Shown here piece by piece: positions 58,308 to 64,000 of a stretch of DNA of 64,000 nt. Origin of the DNA: Nissolia schottii (taxonomy: Eukaryota; Streptophyta; Magnoliopsida; Fabales; Fabaceae); the NCBI GenBank assembly GCA_003254905.1, contig QANU01095819.1, forward strand, positions 996,376-1,060,375, written 5' to 3'. Position numbers and translations under genes: made by a program. Numbering within the stretch: position 1 is the first letter of the stretch; the number at the start of each line of letters is the position of its first letter. The notes under the pieces are model-generated. The model ran no database searches and had not been told where the DNA came from. It worked only from the letters and a program-made list of their open reading frames with translations.

Positions 58308-61146
58308 CTGCAACCAGAGAGCATTGTCATTCTCAGCCTAGTAATTATAAGATAAGATAGTTCTTCAGAAGATTTAATTTCAATGCATTGTGAGCGCAAA
58401 AATACTTTTGCACATTCATTTACATATATATTAGTATTACTACTTTAGTATAATTCTTTTTGTCGGCCTAAACTTTAGAACTTATATCACTTTAAAAAAA
58501 AATCTTATTTTGCATCTTAGAATTAAAATAAAATAATATATCTTTATTATATCATAGGGTGATTTAGGTTTGATTATGTGCAGATTTAATTTGATTTAGA
58601 ATTATTCTCTCATTATGTGTTACCCTGCACACTTTCATTGCTGACTCAATGTAAGATGTGAAGACTTTGAACCTATTTTGTGTATAGTAGTTAATTGTGG
58701 ACAATACTGGGTAACTTGACTACCATATGTATGGCCACACTTGCTTTGAATATGAGGTGTGACCTATGCTTTTTGAATATAGTGCTGTTAATGGTGGACA
58801 ATGGTTTCTTTGTATGCTGAAATCATGTATATAGAATTTATGAGAATATATGGTGTGGCCTCAGCCGGTGATGAAGGCAAAAAGGTTATATGAATCTCTG
58901 GGAGGACCAATAATTCTATCCCAGATAGGCAAAATGTGAAGCCTTTTACTTATCTCTTGATCTATATTATCTTGTAGTGTTTGCTTATTAGCTTGTTATT
59001 CGTTTACATTATCGTGTCTCGTGAGTGCGATGAATGACACGGTGGACAATGGGTGGGATTGTTACAGGTCCTATAATAACCAGGAGAAAAAAGGAAATTT
59101 CATAGTTCTGTGTTTATGAATCGCATTGATCTTTACTAGTTAGTATTGCTCATGAGAAATAGGACTTTAAAATTATTCCCCATTGAGGAGGAACTTTTTT
59201 CTTCATCCCATATTAATGGGATTAACTTGGACTGTGCAAGTGTCGCGTTGCGCACTATGAACATGGTTTTTGCATACTCGAAAAACTCCAATATTCAGAA
59301 ATTTGACCAATGACCAAACTAGTATTTATATGCCCTTTGCATGGCTGAAGACGTTGATTCTCTGATTTCTAACCCTACAAGCAACCAACCAAACCATCCC
59401 TTCCAAATTATTAATATGTAATTGTGATGAGTTATATCCAGCAATGTGTTACTCCAATCCAAGGTGGCAAGGGCCACTTGCATGTACTTCAAGTGACCCT
59501 CCAATCCCAAGATATAATTAATTCCAATATGGATTGGATGGGTTTATTTTAAATAAAAAATTTGATCCAATCTAAGTTTTAGCAGTTTGAATTGGATTGG
59601 AATGAGTTGGTTTTAAAAATTCAACTCATTTTTTATATGGATAAAATTATATTTAAGTAAGAATGACAATAAAATAAAATATAACAATAAAAATTGAATA
59701 ACTCATTTTTTGTATGTATAATTTTATATTTAAGTAAGAATGACAATAAAACTGTAAAAAATGTGATAAATAAAAATTATTATAAATAAAAGTATATACT
59801 TGATAATAAAATTATATTATGTGATATTGTCATATCGGAATGAATCAATTTAGAAAACTAAATCCAATGAATTTGATTTTTAAAAAATAAGATTAACTTG
59901 AATTCAAACTTTTGTGATTTTGATTAAATTAGATTTGAACAACTCAAATGAACCCTAATGAAAGGACACTTGATGGAGCCTCTCCTCCCTTTCACTGTGT
60001 ACATTACAGCAACAAGCAATGCAGATGGAAGATGGCACATGGCAATAAATACCCAAAATGAAAAGGAGTTCAAAAGGAGTAAGAGAAAGGAAAGAGGCAC
60101 CATAGCTGAGAAAAGAAATTGTTGGATATCCTCGGCTTAACAGGTAGAATCATATTTTGTCTAACAAAATAAATGTGAATAAAAGGAGGAGAGGAGAGAT
60201 AAAGTTCTCAAGTTACAAGCAATGTCATGATAAAGTTTGCAATTTCATATCACTAGAAGAGAATACGAGACCACATGGAACAACATTGGATGATTAAAGG
60301 AGAGAACTTGAATATGATTTTTGGGTTGGGAGCACCATTTTCCATTATAAAGACTCCCCATTTTTCTATCATCCCTACCACATCGTTTCCACCTTCTCAA
60401 ACTCAAACAAACACTACGCACACAACTTTTACACCCAGCTAGTTGCCGTTAGTAAGAGTTAGTTGTACATAACTCACTAGCTCTCATGCGTATATTCAAT
60501 TATAGATATGTCATAATATAAAATAATACAATATATTTGACTACAATATATGAAGTTATAGATTATTTGCCTCGTGCAAAACTCAAATTAATTTGACTAA
60601 ACTCACGTAAACCCAATCCAAATTGATAGATTAATTGCTTCCTTAAGTAAGATGCAAAGTTGGTAGCTTAGTGGTGGTGAAAAGTAACAACCAGACTACC
60701 AATACCTTGTCCGGGTAACTACGTACTACTACTAATCGTTGGAAAAAACTAGTACTACTTCAAAACCATGTCTCTTCTTTTTTTTTCTTTTTTCCCTCTT
60801 CTAAACTGTGTCTTTTGTAAAATAATTCTCTCCTCCCAATAAACCTAATATAATTTTAAGAGAAAATATATACTTCACAATAAATAAAATATTATAATAT
60901 TGCAAAAATTCTCATTTAATATGTTCTATTTTATAATCCATTGATTTGTTCTTGTTTATGGTTAATATTGACCCTCGTTAATTGAGCAAGAGCTGAGTAA
61001 TAGATTTAACTTTAGTATATGTGTAATGCGTGAATATTTTATATACATGTACATGTATCTATCTATATGTATATTTGTGGCACAAAATATTTTAATAATT
61101 CATCTTATTAATTTTTGTCCCTTATCTTAGTTCTAACTCGGTTTAG

Positions 61147-61185
<39 letters not shown>

Positions 61186-62597
61186 ACAATTATAATTATA
61201 TAATATATGTATATAGGTATCAGGCGGTGGGGGGGCCTTTATATTCATCCCCCTGACGCTCTTTTTCATTTTGTTTCTTTGAAGCACAATTGCGTCACGG
61301 TTTCTTTTTCTTTGCCCTTTCCCCCTGACGCCATTCTTTCCCATCTTTGTTTCTTTGCAGCTTTGCTGCTTCTATTTTCTTTATTTCCTTTCTTTGTTTC
61401 ATTTTTCCCTTGACACACCGAATTCCATCTTGCTTTCTTTCATTTGTTTCTTTGCCACTTTCCCTTCTTTAAATTGTTTCNCTTCTCTCTCTTTGATTTT
61501 TTTTTTTAATTATTATTTCAAATTTTCTTTTCTTTGATGAAGTGAGATATTGCAAGTCTTTATCATTATTGATCTTCTGAATGCTTACGCGAGGTTTGCC
61601 TTAATCTATGAAAATCAGGTGTGGGTCATGGACTCTGAAGCTTGAGCCATCAACTAAATAAAATAAGGGTTTTAATTGTTAGGCTGGGTCAAGAAAGTAA
61701 AAAAAAGAGGAAAACTTTTAAAACTTTTAATACATGATACTAAAACCTTGATAAAGCATGTTTAGACACATTGGCATCCACAATTTTTTTCTGTGTGTAC
61801 GTGTCCACTTAAAAAAAACAATGTGGTTCCCATCCAAAGTACTAACATGGAATAAGACCCTTGTAGTATGCCGTATAAAAAAAAGACTTAATAATATTAA
61901 TAATATTGGACATAATAATATAATACAAAACTATATATTATAGAAATGTATATGTTATCGTATGTTTAATATGTCATGTATAATTATATGATTTTATTGT
62001 ATTTAATCTTTGCAATATCTATTTATAATTAATATTATAAAAAAACATTTTTTTAGCATAATCTAAAATGATATTTTGTACTTCCCAAACAAAGGATTTA
62101 ATAATAATTTTTTTTTGAAGTATTTGTTGTATTAAGCATTGAAAAGTTAAATACTTTATCTTTTCAATGTAAAATTTTCTTTTATTGAACTCTTAACAAG
62201 TGCACTTAGAGCACTAAAAATCAAATATTTTTTAATGCATAAAATTATATTTAAGTAATAATGATAATAAAAATATAAAAAATACGTGATAAATAAATAT
62301 TTTAAGTAAAAATATAAATTTATTAACATAAAATTATAGAGTCTCGATTTTTGCAGACCTCTACAATGCACACCAATTGCACACTCCCCTATAATTAAGA
62401 TTCACTACTGTACAACCCAAAAAACGCATAACCGTTTTTCCACTCTCACCTTTCACATTTCGCGCTCTCTCACGACCTTTCTCCTTCAAGAGCTCTTGCG
62501 ACCTAACTATTTTTTCATATGTTCCTCTGTTAGTCTTTCGTTTTGTCCCACTTTATGTTCTATTTTTCTTTTCTCTCTTTGCTTCGATTATATGATG
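58308..62597. other. AT-rich intergenic DNA
   Basis: No gene seen. Contains the dispersed repeat at about 59993-60206 and a (TA)n tract at about 61146-61180. A T/C-rich segment at 61260-61500 includes the n at 61481. Confidence 0.5.
61481..61481. other. Ambiguous base (n)
   Basis: Single n within a pyrimidine-rich stretch. Unlike the other three, no repeat junction is visible here, so it may be a simple ambiguous base. Confidence 0.6.
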
Positions 62598-62606
62598 GTT
62601 GTGTCT

Positions 62607-63186
62607 ATGGTTATTAAACTCTCGAGTTAACTCTTAAACTCTTACGAGTTAACGATTTCACTACACAAAATGAGTTAACACTCGTGTAAACTCTTTTTTG
62701 GTGAACTCGTACGAGTTTAAGTAAATTCTCAATTTTACTAGCGAGTTTACGAGTTAAAATCTACCTACGAGTTTACGAGTTTACCTCAAGATGTGTAAAT
62801 TTGGTAACTTTTTTAGATATTTAGTTGACTTTGTGTGTGTGTTAGACAATATCTATTGAATTTACTAAGCCAATTTTACATATTTATCATAATTGAGCTA
62901 TATTTTTATCAAACTATAAAGTATAATACATGTACAGAATAAAATATGACATAACTAAGTGTCATGCATTAAGGTATATTTTATGATATTTTATTCATGC
63001 ATTTTATTTTAAAGTTAACATTATTCAATGCCAATTATGAATGCAAAATTTAATCATGTTTAGTTCCTAATTATATTGCTTAATTATAACATATATTTTT
63101 TTACATGTTTAAACTCTTGCGAGTTTAAGATTCGAGTTTGCTGAGCCTTCACGAGTTTACTTAAATTCTCGAGTTTGACAACCTTG
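62607..63186. mobile_element. Mutator-like TIR element with 9-bp target duplication
   Basis: The 9-bp direct repeat gttgtgtct lies at 62598-62606 and 63187-63195. The ends atggttattaaactctcgag and the complement of ctcgagtttgacaaccttg are inverted repeats, and GAGTTTACGAGTT words recur inside. 580 bp, no coding capacity. Confidence 0.75.
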
Positions 63187-63560
63187 GTTGTGTCTGCATA
63201 ATATAAAAGATAGGTATGTGTATATAACGTGGTTGTGTTCGGCTTCGTGTGTGTCTATATATATATATATATAAATATATAACGGTTAGGTCATATTGTT
63301 TAATAAGGTTAGGTTTGAGTTCACGAAAATGTTGTGTCTGACTATAATAAACGATTGTGTCTATTTTTACCAAATGGTTGTTTATGTTATACTTTTTTTC
63401 TCTATTTGCTTCGATCATGCTTTTAATATGAATATAATGGTTGTGTGTGTAACATAAAAGATAGGTCTGTATATAATGTGGTTGTGTCCATCTTTATAAG
63501 ATGGTTAGGTCATGTTAGGTCTAAGTTTACGAAATAGTTTGTGTCCGAGTATAATAAAAA
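63187..63560. repeat. Two-copy degenerate tandem repeat
   Basis: ggttgtgtctgcataatata at about 63186 and ggttgtgtgtgtaacataaa at about 63437 begin related units that share ataaaagataggt and ggttaggt words. The first unit is interrupted by the TIR element at 62607-63186. Confidence 0.6.
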
Positions 63561-64000
63561 GTTGTATAACTAAATTGTATCTGAAATATGCGCATCAATT
63601 ACAGAAACGATTATAGAGCGTGAAAGCATATAATAGATAAAAAATGAACGAACAAGAACAATCGAGCATAAACCAAAATGAATTGATACACTGACAGAGA
63701 ATGAGAAACAACGAAACAAGAAAAAATGAAGCACAAAATTAAAAGAGAATGAACAAAAACGAAAAAGTAAAAGGAATGGGCGAAACAATTTGTTGAGTCA
63801 GAAGAGAGTTTTAATAAAATAACATGATTGTACAACAGGTGTGCAAGAATAATTATCCAAAATGATATTATGTATTTTCGAATTGGAATGTATCAATTTT
63901 TAAAACTAAATCCAATCCAATCCATTTTTAAAAAAACAAAATTCAATTAAATTCAAACTTTTGCAATTAAAATTGATTATGTAATTTTGATTGAACAGTC
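63561..64000. other. AT-rich sequence, nothing recognised
   Basis: Purine-rich on the plus strand. The minus-strand frames are Phe/Ser/Leu-rich low-complexity translations with no gene-like features. Confidence 0.5.

Noticed and set aside
59319-59510. 63-residue minus-strand frame upstream of the HOTHEAD fragment, considered as a missing exon
   Set aside because: No FAD-binding motif and no similarity to GMC N-terminal sequence.

Overview
This is plant nuclear DNA. Several genes have many short introns with GT...AG borders, and the proteins belong to plant families (LOB-domain factor, PPR protein, NDR1/HIN1-like protein, HOTHEAD-like oxidoreductase). The abundant hAT-like, Mutator-like and foldback elements, the protein flavour and the AT-rich intergenic DNA suggest a legume, probably Glycine or a close relative. 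The species is an inference. Four isolated n characters (19536, 28623, 29816, 61481) occur; the first three sit exactly at repeat junctions and look like contig joins, so the order and copy number between 13 and 31 kb must be treated with caution.

Layout. 0-1 kb: two foldback-type repeat fragments. 1.0-6.5 kb (+): complete 19-exon beta-galactosidase of the BGAL17 type. 7.8-8.5 kb (+): single-exon LOB-domain transcription factor. 10.3-12.1 kb (-): two-exon BLUS1-like protein kinase. 13.1-14.2 kb (-): 3' half of a PPR gene, carrying an in-frame stop and cut off by a SINE-like insertion. 14.2-19.5 kb: a mosaic of elements (SINE-like, two hAT-like pieces, degenerate tandem repeats, a five-hairpin array, exon remnants of an unrecognised gene), repeated almost exactly at 19.5-25.6 kb. 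26.0-29.8 kb: more copies of the unrecognised multi-exon gene and two broken BLUS1 copies. 29.8-30.9 kb (-): the 5' half of the PPR gene, overlapping the 3' half by 50 bp. 33.0-33.5 kb: a second five-hairpin element. 33.7-34.5 kb (-): NHL13-like membrane protein. 37-40 kb: a clean non-autonomous hAT element, a long-TIR element and the C-terminus of a hAT transposase. 44.7-53.8 kb: a Mutator-type foldback element followed by a cluster of very large palindromes. 56.6-58.3 kb (-): the 3' exons of a HOTHEAD-like GMC oxidoreductase. 58.3-64 kb: AT-rich DNA with a Mutator-type element and degenerate repeats.

The recognisable genes act in separate processes (cell-wall galactoside hydrolysis, transcription, blue-light stomatal signalling, organelle RNA processing, plasma-membrane defence, cuticle-type oxidation). 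They do not form a pathway; gene order is ordinary for a plant chromosome.

The most unusual part is 45-54 kb. At least seven copies of one module (TATA-like box, about 170-190 bp leader, ATG opening a hydrophobic secretion-signal-like peptide) lie on both strands within giant palindromes, several as divergent pairs around a shared core. A related core sequence also occurs at about 18.65 kb. Whether this is a family of small secreted-protein genes spread by inverted duplication or gene pieces captured by a foldback transposon cannot be settled from sequence alone.
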